DNA of 60,775 bases, from the NCBI GenBank assembly GCA_009781425.1, contig WQYC01000012.1, positions 1-60,775 of the forward strand, read 5' to 3'. Shown in pieces: positions 43,030 through 52,038 of this stretch (within the stretch, counting starts at the first letter, position 1; every line of letters starts with the position of its first letter). A program made the translations under genes and the position numbers. The notes below the pieces were generated by a model. The model saw nothing but the letters and a program-made list of their open reading frames with translations. It did not search any database and was not told the DNA's origin. Source of the stretch: Oscillospiraceae bacterium (GTDB lineage: Bacteria > Bacillota > Clostridia > Oscillospirales > Ruminococcaceae).

Positions 43030-43850
43030 AAATTGCGAAGGTTTTAAAAAAATACGCCGCCGTTTTCAAGCTTGAAATGCAAAGCAAAATGGAATACAGA
43101 ATGGATTTTCTGATGAGCTTGGTCAGCGGCGGCTTTACAGTAATCATTCAGCTTTTCCTGTGGACTGCGATTTACGGCGGGCAGGCTGACGAAGAAGCCG
43201 TGCTGTTCGGCTATGAATACAGCCAGATGGTTGTCTACGTAGTCATGGCGGCAATCATGGCGAGAATCGTTGCGACAGGCTTTGAATACGACATTATGAG
43301 CGATATAATGGAAGGGAATATGAACCGCTTTTTCGTTCAGCCGATTGGACATCTGCCGTACAGAATCGTCGGCTTCCTCGGCGCAAAGGTTGTGGAAAAC
43401 GTAATGGCGATAATCATAGGCGCAGGACTCTTAATTACGCTTACCTTTACGGTCGGCGCAGAGTTTAATTTTCTGAATATTCTCATTGCATTAGCTGTTG
43501 CGCCGCTGTCGCTTTTAATAAACGCTATGATGTTTTATTTTCTCTCCGCGACAAGCTTTTGGCTGACCTGGGGCTGGGGCGTTTTCAATGGCTGGGGCGT
43601 AGTTACAACGATTCTGAGCGGCGGTATATTTCCGATTAGTGTATTCGGGGAAACGGCGGTGTCGATACTGCGCTTTCTGCCGTTCCAGTATATTATTTAT
43701 TTTCCGCTTAATATCGTTGTCGGCAACGCAAGTCGTGCGATGGTCTTCGAGGGAATAGCAATGCAGTTGATTTGGATTTTGATTTTCATGGGCTTGTCAA
43801 AGCTTTATTGGCGGGTCGGCATGAAAAAATACATAGCGGCACGGGGGTAA
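43026..43850 (+). CDS. ABC-2 exporter permease subunit 1
   Basis: The start is GTG at 43026, overlapping the ATPase stop (GTGA). The 274-residue protein has about six membrane helices and the ABC2_membrane_6 (DUF990) landmarks: FKLEMQSKMEYRMDFLMSL at the N-terminus, a charged loop DIMEGNMNRFFVQPIGHLPYR, and GGIFPISVFGETAVSILRFLPFQY before the last helices. It pairs with the next protein to form the membrane part of the exporter. The substrate is not deducible from sequence. Confidence 0.9.
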   Translation: MKIAKVLKKYAAVFKLEMQSKMEYRMDFLMSLVSGGFTVIIQLFLWTAIYGGQADEEAVLFGYEYSQMVVYVVMAAIMARIVATGFEYDIMSDIMEGNMNRFFVQPIGHLPYRIVGFLGAKVVENVMAIIIGAGLLITLTFTVGAEFNFLNILIALAVAPLSLLINAMMFYFLSATSFWLTWGWGVFNGWGVVTTILSGGIFPISVFGETAVSILRFLPFQYIIYFPLNIVVGNASRAMVFEGIAMQLIWILIFMGLSKLYWRVGMKKYIAARG

Positions 43851-43860
43851 TTATAACTAT

Positions 43861-44661
43861 ATGAAAGAAATAAAAAAACACTTGAGAGTTTATAAACAGT
43901 TCGCGAAAATCTGCATAATGCAGCAGCTTGAATACCGCGCAAATTTTGTCATTGGTATCGGCGCGGAATGTATGTGGCTTGCGACTAAATTAATTTACTC
44001 TTTTATCGTACACCAAACAAACACCACAGTAGGCGGGCTTTCGCCCGATGAAATCACATTATTCATAGGCACGTTTATTTTACTTACCGCGCTATATACG
44101 GGAATGTTCATGATGAATTTCTTTTTCATTCCGCACAGAGTCCGCGGCGGCGAGCTTGATTTAATGCTCGTAAAGCCTATTTCCACGCAGTTTCATTTGA
44201 CAATGCGTGAGGTTGACTTTGCTATTCCGATTCCGAATTTAATCGGCGGAGTGATTACCGTTGCGGTTTCGTGGAGCAGGCTCGGCTTAGAAGCGGGGTT
44301 TGTGCAAATCGTGACATACTGCTGTTTAATCATCAGCGGCACGGTGCTTACATATTCCATTTTTCTCTTTCCGTATTTGTTCTCGTTCTGGACTGTAAAG
44401 GTTCAGGCGATTACCGATGTTGCGGACAGAATGTGGGACTTCAATAATATGCCTATGCAGATTTACGGCAGGTGGATGCAACGGCTCGGAATCTTTTTAA
44501 TTCCTGTGTTTGTAATCGCGAATTTCCCTGTTATGGCGTTGTTTGAGAAGCTTCCGCTGCCTTATCTGCTTTGGGGGTTAATTATACCGATTGTGCTGTT
44601 TATCGCAGTTAAAAAGTTTTTTGGCTTCGCGATTAAACGCTACAGCAGTGCAGGGGGTTGA
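43861..44661 (+). CDS. ABC-2 exporter permease subunit 2
   Basis: The 266-residue protein, 10 nt after its partner, has six predicted helices. It shows the same family pattern: MQQLEYRANFVIGIGAECMW at the N-terminus, RVRGGELDLMLVKPISTQFH in the cytoplasmic loop, and a late PMQIYGRWMQRLGIFLIPVFVIANFPV segment. The ribosome site is weak and distant (GGGGG about 14 nt away), suggesting translation coupled to the upstream permease. Together with the ATPase it forms a heteromeric exporter. Confidence 0.88.
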   Translation: MKEIKKHLRVYKQFAKICIMQQLEYRANFVIGIGAECMWLATKLIYSFIVHQTNTTVGGLSPDEITLFIGTFILLTALYTGMFMMNFFFIPHRVRGGELDLMLVKPISTQFHLTMREVDFAIPIPNLIGGVITVAVSWSRLGLEAGFVQIVTYCCLIISGTVLTYSIFLFPYLFSFWTVKVQAITDVADRMWDFNNMPMQIYGRWMQRLGIFLIPVFVIANFPVMALFEKLPLPYLLWGLIIPIVLFIAVKKFFGFAIKRYSSAGG

Positions 44662-44663
44662 CG

Positions 44664-44699
44664 GACAATTAACAATTGACAATTGACAATGTACAATTA
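44664..44699 (+). repeat. Heptamer repeat ACAATTR in the exporter-SDR gap
   Basis: Five consecutive 7-nt units, ACAATTA ACAATTG then ACAATTG ACAATGT and ACAATTA. A related heptad array occurs within truA (52268-52299), with CAATGTACAATT common to both. Confidence 0.75.
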
Positions 44700-44720
44700 C
44701 GAAAGGATTTCAATGTAGAT

Positions 44721-45488
44721 ATGGATTTAACGGGAAAGAAAATTTTAATAACAGGCGTGAGCCGACCTATGGGAATCGGCGCGACGCTTGCTAAAAGACT
44801 GTCGGAAGCAGGCGCAGAGGTTGCCATTCACGGCTTCTCTGATTATGATTTAGTGATGAAGCATTTGACCGCAATGCCGAGCGGCACAGAAACGCTTGCA
44901 AAGGAATTGAACGTGACTTTAATCACGCCGTCAGACTTGGAAATAGCGGGTAACGCAGAAAAAGTCGTCGCGGAAGCCGTAGCAAAACTCGGCACCCTTG
45001 ACGGCATGATTCTCAATCATACGAACGGCGACAGCGTCGAAATCGGCAACTGGACTCCCGAGCACATTGACCCTATTCTGAACGTTAATATTCGCGCTTC
45101 TATGATGATGCTTCAGGCGTTCGCGGCGCAGGTTGACACAACAAAAAACAGCGCGGTTACGCTGTTTACAAGTGGTCAGTATTTGGGTCCGATGGTAGAT
45201 GAAATCGCGTATTGCGTTTCAAAGGAAGCATTAATTTGTTTATGCCGTCAAGCTTCTTACTTACTCGCGGACAAAAATATCCGAGTGAACTGCATAAACC
45301 CGGGCCCCGTTGACACCGGCTATTGCTTCGGAGAAGTGCACAAGGCTGTCGCTGAGATGTTCCCGTCGGGACGTTGGGGAATGCCCGATGATACTGCGGA
45401 TTTGGTGCAGTTTTTGCACAGTGATTATGCAAAATGGATTACGGGGCAGGTGATTGCGAGCGAGGGCGGATTTAACCGCTACAAGTAA
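44721..45488 (+). CDS. Short-chain dehydrogenase/reductase (SDR)
   Basis: The 255-residue SDR starts at ATG 44721; an upstream in-frame TTG would begin inside the heptamer repeat. The cofactor motif TGVSRPMGIG is of the slightly extended type seen in enoyl-reductase-like and divergent SDRs. LNHTNG replaces the usual NNAG, and the catalytic Ser/Tyr/Lys are present as FTSGQYLGPMVDEIAYCVSK. A C-terminal GPVDTGY and GQVIASEGGF complete the fold. NAD(P)-dependent oxidation or reduction of a small substrate is expected; the substrate is unknown. It follows the exporter genes by 59 nt, with no terminator between, so it may belong to that operon. Confidence 0.9.
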   Translation: MDLTGKKILITGVSRPMGIGATLAKRLSEAGAEVAIHGFSDYDLVMKHLTAMPSGTETLAKELNVTLITPSDLEIAGNAEKVVAEAVAKLGTLDGMILNHTNGDSVEIGNWTPEHIDPILNVNIRASMMMLQAFAAQVDTTKNSAVTLFTSGQYLGPMVDEIAYCVSKEALICLCRQASYLLADKNIRVNCINPGPVDTGYCFGEVHKAVAEMFPSGRWGMPDDTADLVQFLHSDYAKWITGQVIASEGGFNRYK

Positions 45489-45491
45489 AAT

Positions 45492-45526
45492 AAAAAACCG
45501 ATTCGTTTATCGAATCGGTTTTTGTG
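45492..45526. terminator. Bidirectional terminator between convergent SDR and alcohol dehydrogenase genes
   Basis: AAAAACCGATTCG and CGAATCGGTTTTT form a 13-bp stem with loop TTTAT, with A- and T-runs on each side. Confidence 0.93.
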
Positions 45527-45534
45527 TTTATAAT

Positions 45535-46737
45535 TTAGAAGCTGTTTTCATAAATTCTCTGAACTGCGTCCTTGTCGCTTGCGACAGGTGCACAGCCGAG
45601 CAGTCCTGCAAGCCCGGGAGTGTCGAACGCGAGCTGAACAAGCTTCGGCACGTCTGCCTTTGTGAAGCCTACGTCTGCTAATGTTTCGGTTACGCCGACG
45701 GATTTCAGCCAGTCGCGCATACCCTGCGCGGCTTTTTCAGCTTCGCCTGCGTCGCCTGTGAGCCCGGGGATTATATCAGAGAGAACGTCCGCTAAAATCA
45801 CGCCCGAAGCGGGATAGATTTCCTTTATAACAGCGGGGAGGAGAATCGCGAGTCCGAGACCGTGCGTTAAATCTGTCTTGATTCCGCTGAGCGGGTGCTC
45901 AAGCGCGTGCGTGAAATGCAGTAAGCCGTTGTCGAAGCTTGTTCCTGCAATCATCGCCGCATATGTAAGGAAGTAGCGCGCGGTTAAGTTCTTGGAGTCA
46001 GCAAGCGCAATCGGCAGATACTTCGCGACAAGGCGCATAGTTTCCTTCGCGAGAGTAATTGAAAAAGGATTATTGAGGACAGTTGTCGCCGCTTCAACCA
46101 CGTGATTCACAGCGTCAATGCTGACGTAGCGCGTTTGATTCGCAGGGAGACCTGTCATTAAAGCAGGGTCGTCAATCGAGAAGAGCGGATAAATGCAGTC
46201 GTATGCAATCGCGGGCTTGTATTCTTTTTCGGGGATTGTAACCACCGCAAAACGATTGGCTTCCGTGCCTGTGCCGTGCGTTAAATTTATCGCGATAATC
46301 GGAACAGCTTTTTCCGCCGCGAATTTTGCTTCGTATAAATCCTGACAGTTTTTGTCGGGGTATTCAAGCAGAATCGCCGCGCTTTTTCCTGCGTCAATCG
46401 GGCTACCGCCGCCGATTGCGATTACGGCTTTTGCGCCTGCGTCGCGGGCGATTTTCACCGCTTCGTCAACCTGCTGAGTTTCGGGGTTCGGCTGAACCTT
46501 GTTGTAAAGAACATAGCGGATTCCGTGCTTGCCGAGGGCTTTCGTGACGTAGCCCCACGCGCCTGTCGTTTCGTAAGCGGCTTTTCCCGTCATGGCGATT
46601 ACGCTGTCGATTCCGCGGGCTTTCAGCTGCTCGGCGATAAAGTCGATTTTCTCAATCGCTCCCACTCCTAAAAATACGCGGCTTCCGCAGATGATTGTGC
46701 TGATGCTGTTGATGTTGATTTTGTTTTCCCAAGCCAT
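45535..46737 (-). CDS. Iron-containing alcohol dehydrogenase
   Basis: The 400-residue protein of the Fe-ADH (group III) family interconverts an alcohol and aldehyde with NAD(P). Evidence: the nucleotide-binding IGGGSPIDAGK, HGTGTEANRFAV, and metal-binding histidines in FTHALEHPLSG and LTHGLGLAILLP. The length is typical. The start has a GAGGAGG ribosome site and a near-perfect promoter upstream. It can be transcribed independently of the long minus-strand array that precedes it. The physiological role is likely fermentative redox balancing. Confidence 0.95.
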   Translation of the reverse strand: MAWENKININSISTIICGSRVFLGVGAIEKIDFIAEQLKARGIDSVIAMTGKAAYETTGAWGYVTKALGKHGIRYVLYNKVQPNPETQQVDEAVKIARDAGAKAVIAIGGGSPIDAGKSAAILLEYPDKNCQDLYEAKFAAEKAVPIIAINLTHGTGTEANRFAVVTIPEKEYKPAIAYDCIYPLFSIDDPALMTGLPANQTRYVSIDAVNHVVEAATTVLNNPFSITLAKETMRLVAKYLPIALADSKNLTARYFLTYAAMIAGTSFDNGLLHFTHALEHPLSGIKTDLTHGLGLAILLPAVIKEIYPASGVILADVLSDIIPGLTGDAGEAEKAAQGMRDWLKSVGVTETLADVGFTKADVPKLVQLAFDTPGLAGLLGCAPVASDKDAVQRIYENSF

Positions 46738-46773
46738 TTGTGCGCCTCCTCATATTGTTTATTTTGGACTTAT

Positions 46774-46802
46774 ATTATACCACATTGTTTAATTTTTGTC
46801 AA
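46774..46802 (-). promoter_or_regulatory. Consensus promoter of the alcohol dehydrogenase gene
   Basis: On the minus strand TTGACA (46802-46797), a 17-nt spacer and TATAAT (46779-46774) both match consensus. The -35 lies inside the last codons of the upstream SDR gene. Confidence 0.93.
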
Positions 46803-47415
46803 CCAAAAGCCGGATTTCTTTTGCGACATCTTTCGGCATTAATACTTTACCGCTTGGACAGGCGGCGAGAAGCTCGTCTTCGGTAAATCCGCTGTTCATC
46901 GGGCTTTCGACCGCGCCGGGTGCAATGTAGTGCACGCGAATCCCCGACGGCTTGACCTCCTTCGCAAGTGCCTTCGAGAAGCCAATCAATCCCGCCTTCG
47001 CCGCGCTGTAATGCACCTCGCAGGACGCGCCGACTTCCCCCCAAATCGAAGAAACGTTGACTATAACGCCGCTTTTGCGGCTTATCATAGCGGGCAGAAC
47101 TGCCTGCGTAACATTAAACGCGCCTGTAAGATTCACGGCGAGCATATGATTCCAGTCCGCGCTCGTTATGTCCGTGAATAATTTTATATCGGAAATACCC
47201 GCATTATTAACGAGTAAATCGAAATGCGGGTATTCGTTTATTAGTTTAAAAACAGCTTCGCGGTCGGTGATGTCGAGCTTTACGCCTGTTGCACCGATTT
47301 GCGTTGTTTTATTATTCAAGTAGGTGAAAATTACTTCGTAGTCCGAACTAAATTCACGCACCAAAGCCGCGCCGATTGCGCCCGAGCCGCCTGTGATTAA
47401 CGCTCGTTTTTTCAT
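46789..47415 (-). CDS. Short-chain dehydrogenase/reductase, FabG-like, C-terminally short
   Basis: The 208-residue SDR has the classical motifs TGGSGAIG (cofactor), NNAG, NVSS and YSAAK (catalytic Tyr/Lys), and PGAVESPM. The usual FabG ending of about 35 residues (TGQ.I.VDGG) is missing: the frame stops right after DVAKEIRLLVDKN. The -35 of the next gene's promoter sits in this stop region, so the C-terminus may have been lost when the alcohol dehydrogenase gene arrived or its promoter formed. Shorter SDRs of similar size do exist, so activity is possible. The start overlaps the Clp ATPase gene stop by 4 nt (ATGA). Confidence 0.88.
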   Translation of the reverse strand: MKKRALITGGSGAIGAALVREFSSDYEVIFTYLNNKTTQIGATGVKLDITDREAVFKLINEYPHFDLLVNNAGISDIKLFTDITSADWNHMLAVNLTGAFNVTQAVLPAMISRKSGVIVNVSSIWGEVGASCEVHYSAAKAGLIGFSKALAKEVKPSGIRVHYIAPGAVESPMNSGFTEDELLAACPSGKVLMPKDVAKEIRLLVDKN

Positions 47416-49790
47416 ACGGTTTTCGGTGCTTGCGCAGGAATAACCACCTGCACCTGCGACACATAAAACCGCTCGCCATCGGAGGAAATATGGATTTCTC
47501 CAAGCCCAGCTTCGCCGCTTTCGATTATAAGCATTGCGATTTCGTCCTCAAGCTCCTTGCGGATTACGCGGCGAATATCGCGCCCGCCGTACTTGCCGTC
47601 GAAGGATTTTTTCGCAATCAAATCATAAGTTGAGACGTCGATGTTAAGCTCAATATTCTTTTCGCGGAGCGGCTCGCGCATTTCCTCAAGCATGAGCTCG
47701 GCGATACGCTTGTAGTTTTCTTCATCAAGCGGTCTGAACACCACGACCTCGTCCACGCGGCTGAGAAACTCGGGACGCAGGAAGTCTTTGAGAGCCTTCA
47801 TTGCTTTTTCCTTTGAAACCTCGCCGCTTGTTTTCGCAAAGCCGACGCCTGTTGACTTATCGGTTGAGCCTGCGTTCGAGGTCATGCAAATCACGGTATT
47901 CTCGAAGTTTATCGAGCGTCCGTGCGCGTCGTTGACCTTGCCCTCGTCAAGAATTTGAAGCAGAATATTCATTACGTCGGGGTGCGCTTTTTCGATTTCA
48001 TCGAATAGAATCACCGAATAAGGCTTTCTGCGGACTTTCTCGGTAAGCTGCCCCGCTTCGTCGTAGCCGATGTATCCGGGCGGCGAACCAATCATGCGGG
48101 AAACGCTGTGTTTCTCCATGTATTCCGACATATCAAGTCGGATTAAAGGCTCGACAGAATTGAACATCTCGCCCGCCAAAACCTTAACGAGCTCAGTTTT
48201 TCCCACGCCTGTAGGGCCCACAAAGATAAACGAAGCAGGTCTGCGGCGGATATTTAACTGCACGCGCGAGCGGCGGATTGCGGAAGCTACGAGCCCTGCG
48301 GCTTCGTCCTGTCCGATAACTTTTTCTTTTAAGGCGGCTTCTAATTTGCCGATTTTGCCGTACTCGGTTTCCATGATTTTCGCAGCGGGAATCCCCGTCC
48401 ACAGCTCAATCACGCGCGAAATATCCTCGTCAGTTACGTGAATATCCGACACAAGCGGCGCGAGTTCCTCAATTCGCTCGCTGTTTCTGGCGTGAGCAGT
48501 TTTTATCTCGGCAATGCGTTCGTAATTGATTGAGTCGCCCGAGCTTAAAATATCGTTTTCTTCTTTTTCGAGTGCGGTGTTTTCAGAGGTAAGCCGCTCG
48601 TGTTCAGCTAAGTCCGTGCTTTTTATGCTTGCGCACGCCGCCGCCTCGTCTAATAAATCTATCGCCTTGTCGGGCAAAAATCTGTCGTTAATATACCGCT
48701 CGGATAAAACTGCACAGGAGTTAATAATTTCGTCTGAAACATGGATTTTATGATGCTCTTCGTAATATTTTTTGATGCCTTTTAAGAGCTCAATTGTCTC
48801 CTCAATCGTCGGTTCAACGATTGTCACAGGCTGGAAGCGGCGTTCAAGCGCGCTGTCCTTTTCGATATGCTTGCGGTATTCGTTGAAGGTTGTCGCGCCG
48901 ATGACCTGCATATCCCCGCGTGAGAGCGCGGGCTTGAACATATTCGCAGCGTTCATGGTTCCCTCGCTGTCGCCCGTGCCGACAAGATTATGCACCTCGT
49001 CTATGAAAAGCAGTATGTTCCCTGCATTTTTAATTTCCTCAATCAGCGACTTCACGCGGCTTTCGAACTGCCCGCGGAACTGCGTCCCTGCGACTAAGGA
49101 GGTCAAGTCAAGCAGATATAATTCCTTGCCTCTGAGTCTGAAAGGCACATCGCCTTTTACTAATTTTTGTGCGATTGCCTCGGCGATTGCGGTTTTGCCG
49201 ACGCCGGGTTCGCCGATTAAGCAAGGGTTGTTCTTCGTTCTGCGCGACAGAATTTGAAGCACGCGGTCGATTTCCTTACTGCGCCCGATAACCTTGTCTA
49301 ATTCGCCTTTTTTTGCGCGAGTGGTTAAGTTAGTGCAAAAAGTATCAAGGAATTTATGTTTCTTTTCGGGCTTATCTTTTTTAGCTTTGAGACGTTCGCG
49401 CTTGCCGCCCGAAGACGAAGAAGAATCGCTCGCACTGCTGTTAAGCTTGGGCGGAGGAGCGGGCTTGCTGTTCTTGAAGTCGCTGTTAAAAAGATTCTGC
49501 AGGAACTGCGGCATTGTCCCCGCGCCGCCGACCTTAAAGCCGCCGACATCGTCCTCATCATCGTCGAAGTCGTCGATTTCATCAAGCTCATCATCGCCGA
49601 AAATAGCCTTATAGCTTTCCTCGAAGTCCTCCTCGGAAAGCCCCATCTGTTTTATATATTCGCTGACCTGCGGAACGCCCAGCTCCTTCGCGCAGACAAG
49701 ACAGAGCCCCTCGTTACGCTTGTCATTACCCTGCATGGTTGTAATAAAAACCACCGCCATGCGCTTTCTGCATTTTGTACAAACCATCAT
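47412..49790 (-). CDS. ClpE/ClpC-like Clp ATPase with N-terminal zinc finger
   Basis: The 792-residue AAA+ unfoldase has an N-terminal zinc-binding motif C4-x2-C7...C30-x2-C33 as in ClpE. A very acidic stretch (DDELDEIDDFDDDEDD) and a Ser/Lys-rich linker replace the Clp-N repeats. AAA module 1 has Walker A GEPGVGKT (193-200) and Walker B LLFIDEVHNL; module 2 has GPTGVGKTE and VILFDEIEKAHPD. It is expected to unfold proteins for ClpP. No CtsR operator was spotted in the short upstream gap. It lies between a CvpA-like gene and an SDR in the minus-strand array. Confidence 0.93.
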   Translation of the reverse strand: MMVCTKCRKRMAVVFITTMQGNDKRNEGLCLVCAKELGVPQVSEYIKQMGLSEEDFEESYKAIFGDDELDEIDDFDDDEDDVGGFKVGGAGTMPQFLQNLFNSDFKNSKPAPPPKLNSSASDSSSSSGGKRERLKAKKDKPEKKHKFLDTFCTNLTTRAKKGELDKVIGRSKEIDRVLQILSRRTKNNPCLIGEPGVGKTAIAEAIAQKLVKGDVPFRLRGKELYLLDLTSLVAGTQFRGQFESRVKSLIEEIKNAGNILLFIDEVHNLVGTGDSEGTMNAANMFKPALSRGDMQVIGATTFNEYRKHIEKDSALERRFQPVTIVEPTIEETIELLKGIKKYYEEHHKIHVSDEIINSCAVLSERYINDRFLPDKAIDLLDEAAACASIKSTDLAEHERLTSENTALEKEENDILSSGDSINYERIAEIKTAHARNSERIEELAPLVSDIHVTDEDISRVIELWTGIPAAKIMETEYGKIGKLEAALKEKVIGQDEAAGLVASAIRRSRVQLNIRRRPASFIFVGPTGVGKTELVKVLAGEMFNSVEPLIRLDMSEYMEKHSVSRMIGSPPGYIGYDEAGQLTEKVRRKPYSVILFDEIEKAHPDVMNILLQILDEGKVNDAHGRSINFENTVICMTSNAGSTDKSTGVGFAKTSGEVSKEKAMKALKDFLRPEFLSRVDEVVVFRPLDEENYKRIAELMLEEMREPLREKNIELNIDVSTYDLIAKKSFDGKYGGRDIRRVIRKELEDEIAMLIIESGEAGLGEIHISSDGERFYVSQVQVVIPAQAPKTV

Positions 49791-49811
49791 AATTAATGTA
49801 TCCTTTCTAAT

Positions 49812-50864
49812 TTAAGAAGCAAAACTTAAAAACTCAAAGTTATATATATGTCTGAAAATAAAGCTTTCCTCAATCGTCATGGTGTTAATAAAAATAATAT
49901 TATTTCCTGTAATCGTAATCAATATGTTTAAGCCGATACAAACTAAAAGTATAATCACAGCCGACTTCAAGAGCCCCGTCAAGCCACCGAGAAACGAGTT
50001 AACCCCTCCGACAAGCGGAATACGGTTGATAATTTCTAATTTTTTCGCGATAAATGACGTAACCAAACATATTATAACAAATAATATGAAGAAAATCAAG
50101 GTGCGCATCGGAATTAAAATCACAGGCTTGATAATATTGTCCACAAGTGCAGCCGAAATGCCGTCTCTTCCCGATTCGATAATAGTCACCATGACCTGTG
50201 TGATTGCGTCGTTCGCCGCGCCGCTGAAGCTGCCGGAAATCTGCGGAACGAAGTCCCCGACGGCATTTACAGCGCCGACAAGCGCGTCAAACTCTGCACC
50301 GTTTTGCAATGTGTTTGTGAGCAGCTTCGCAAGCACTAAGGTTTCAAAGTCGTTATTCACGAGCTCAGCCGCTGTAATCGTCGCTCTGCCTGCGTTTATG
50401 GAAGACAGGTCTTCTATGTCTATTCCTAAAAATTCTAAGTCAAGCTTGTCGATTCCTGTTCCGCTTAAATCCACGCTGTTTAGATTCACGTCGATTTTAC
50501 CTACTGTGTCAAGCGTTTTGTCTATATCGGACAGCGGCGTACTGCGGATTAATTCGCCCGACTGGCTGACCTCGTTAAGCATAATCTGCGATAAATCAAG
50601 CTCGGGAAGCATTGAAAGCGGCGCAGTGTCGGTTATTCCGCCGAGGCTTTGGTCTATGTAATCAATCGCGCGGTTTCTGATTAAGCCGTTGTAAATTGCA
50701 CCCGCTGTCAGTCCGCTGAGGAACAGCGCGAGCAAAAACGAAACAATAACCGCAACCATGCCGACAACTGTAGATACGAAGCCTCTTTTAAAGCATCGGA
50801 AGGTAACTCCGACGACGACAATTATTATAAGTAAATCGTAAAACCATGAAAATTGTGTTCCCAT
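49812..50864 (-). CDS. CvpA-like membrane protein with large inserted domain
   Basis: The 350-residue protein has an N-terminal CvpA pattern (YDLLIIIVVVGVTFRCFKRGFVSTVVGMVAVIVSFLLALFLSG) and C-terminal helices (LIFFILFVIICLVTSFIAKKL...IPLVGGVNSFLGGLTGLLKSAVIILL). About 190 residues rich in Asp, Leu and Ser are inserted between the halves, probably outside the membrane. The second, shorter CvpA family member of the window lies in the secretion block (37607). It sits between a DUF5711-like gene and the Clp ATPase. Exact function unknown; an envelope or division role is plausible. Confidence 0.85.
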   Translation of the reverse strand: MGTQFSWFYDLLIIIVVVGVTFRCFKRGFVSTVVGMVAVIVSFLLALFLSGLTAGAIYNGLIRNRAIDYIDQSLGGITDTAPLSMLPELDLSQIMLNEVSQSGELIRSTPLSDIDKTLDTVGKIDVNLNSVDLSGTGIDKLDLEFLGIDIEDLSSINAGRATITAAELVNNDFETLVLAKLLTNTLQNGAEFDALVGAVNAVGDFVPQISGSFSGAANDAITQVMVTIIESGRDGISAALVDNIIKPVILIPMRTLIFFILFVIICLVTSFIAKKLEIINRIPLVGGVNSFLGGLTGLLKSAVIILLVCIGLNILITITGNNIIFINTMTIEESFIFRHIYNFEFLSFAS

Positions 50865-50874
50865 AAAAACTCCT

Positions 50875-52038
50875 TTAATTTTCCGTCAATTCTATCCTTT
50901 CGATTGTCTCGTAGCCGAGAATCATCGCGTACTGACCGACTGTGACGAAGTCGCGGAATTCGTCCTCGAGCTCGATTAAACCTAACTGATTTAAGTGCAT
51001 ATCGTGCATCATCAAGCCTTCTCCTGTTAAAGTATACACTATTTCGCCGAAGATTTCAACCTGTTTTTGCTCAAAGGGCATAATTTCCGTATTTATTACG
51101 TTGCTTTGCAGGTCGAGCGTGATAAAAAGCAGCTTCCCTGTGACATAATCGCGCAGAATCACTAAGTTAAATTCATCGCCGTAGATGTCTTTTACGAGCT
51201 GTCCCGAATCAAAATTATAGCTTCCTGCGGGCTGACCTGTGTTCGCGTCGAACGACATGAGCATATTATCGGCGAGAACCGTGACGTAGCCGCCGTTTTC
51301 ACGTACCTGCAACGCCCACGCACCTCGCGGTAACGCTCGCTCCCAAATCAAATCGTCCTCGGTATCGGTGCGGAAGCGGTAAAGCATACATTCGACGTCG
51401 CCGTCTCTGACTGTTGAGGTTGCGACGAAAATCTCGTTGTTCCTTGAAGCGAAGGTCAGCGCGTTTACTTCCTCGTCGATGAATCGCTGCCTGTAAACCC
51501 AGCTTCCGCTGTTGTTATAAATATGCAGAATATTCGAGAAGGCAGTCGAGGTCGTTACAACCGCCGCCATATCGTTCTCCCCGAGCTCGGCGAGAACAAT
51601 CCTGTCGTCAAGCTTTACCTCATAAACTCTGCCGCTTCTGTTAAAAAGAGAAAACTCGTTTCCGTTGAAGTTGTAAACAAGGATTCTGCGGTTGGTTGCT
51701 CTTTGGACAGGGCGGGAATAATTGTGCCTGTGCGCGAGCAAATGCCCGCCGCGGCTCGTAAAGGTATACAAATATGTATCGGAAAGGAGCAGAAAATTAT
51801 TGTCTGTGCGGCTCATTGAAAAGCTCGCGCTCCCTGAAAGCACAATCGGGAAGCCCTCGTTGATTCCTGTAGTGTTCATGCGGTTTGCAACGCCTTGAAG
51901 AGGCGCGAAAATATTCTCGCGGAACATCCAAACGGCGAGAATTGCTAAAAACAAAACAGCCGTCACGAGAACCTTATTCATGTTGCTTTTCCGCTTTTTT
52001 TCCTTGCGGTAAGCGGTTATATCGTTAGGATTACGCAT
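50875..52038 (-). CDS. DUF5711-like membrane-anchored beta-propeller protein
   Basis: The 387-residue protein has a basic cytoplasmic start (RKEKKRKSNMNK), one membrane helix (about 21-41) and an extracytoplasmic domain made of repeated beta strands of the kind seen in WD/PQQ-like propellers (for example LLSDTYLYTFTSRGGHLL, RILVYNFNGNEFSLFN, LMSFDANTGQPAGSYNF). It matches my memory of the DUF5711 family of Clostridia, whose function is unknown. It overlaps truA by 8 nt and precedes the CvpA-like gene, so it is part of the same transcript. A structural or sensory envelope role is likely. Confidence 0.75.
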   Translation of the reverse strand: MRNPNDITAYRKEKKRKSNMNKVLVTAVLFLAILAVWMFRENIFAPLQGVANRMNTTGINEGFPIVLSGSASFSMSRTDNNFLLLSDTYLYTFTSRGGHLLAHRHNYSRPVQRATNRRILVYNFNGNEFSLFNRSGRVYEVKLDDRIVLAELGENDMAAVVTTSTAFSNILHIYNNSGSWVYRQRFIDEEVNALTFASRNNEIFVATSTVRDGDVECMLYRFRTDTEDDLIWERALPRGAWALQVRENGGYVTVLADNMLMSFDANTGQPAGSYNFDSGQLVKDIYGDEFNLVILRDYVTGKLLFITLDLQSNVINTEIMPFEQKQVEIFGEIVYTLTGEGLMMHDMHLNQLGLIELEDEFRDFVTVGQYAMILGYETIERIELTEN

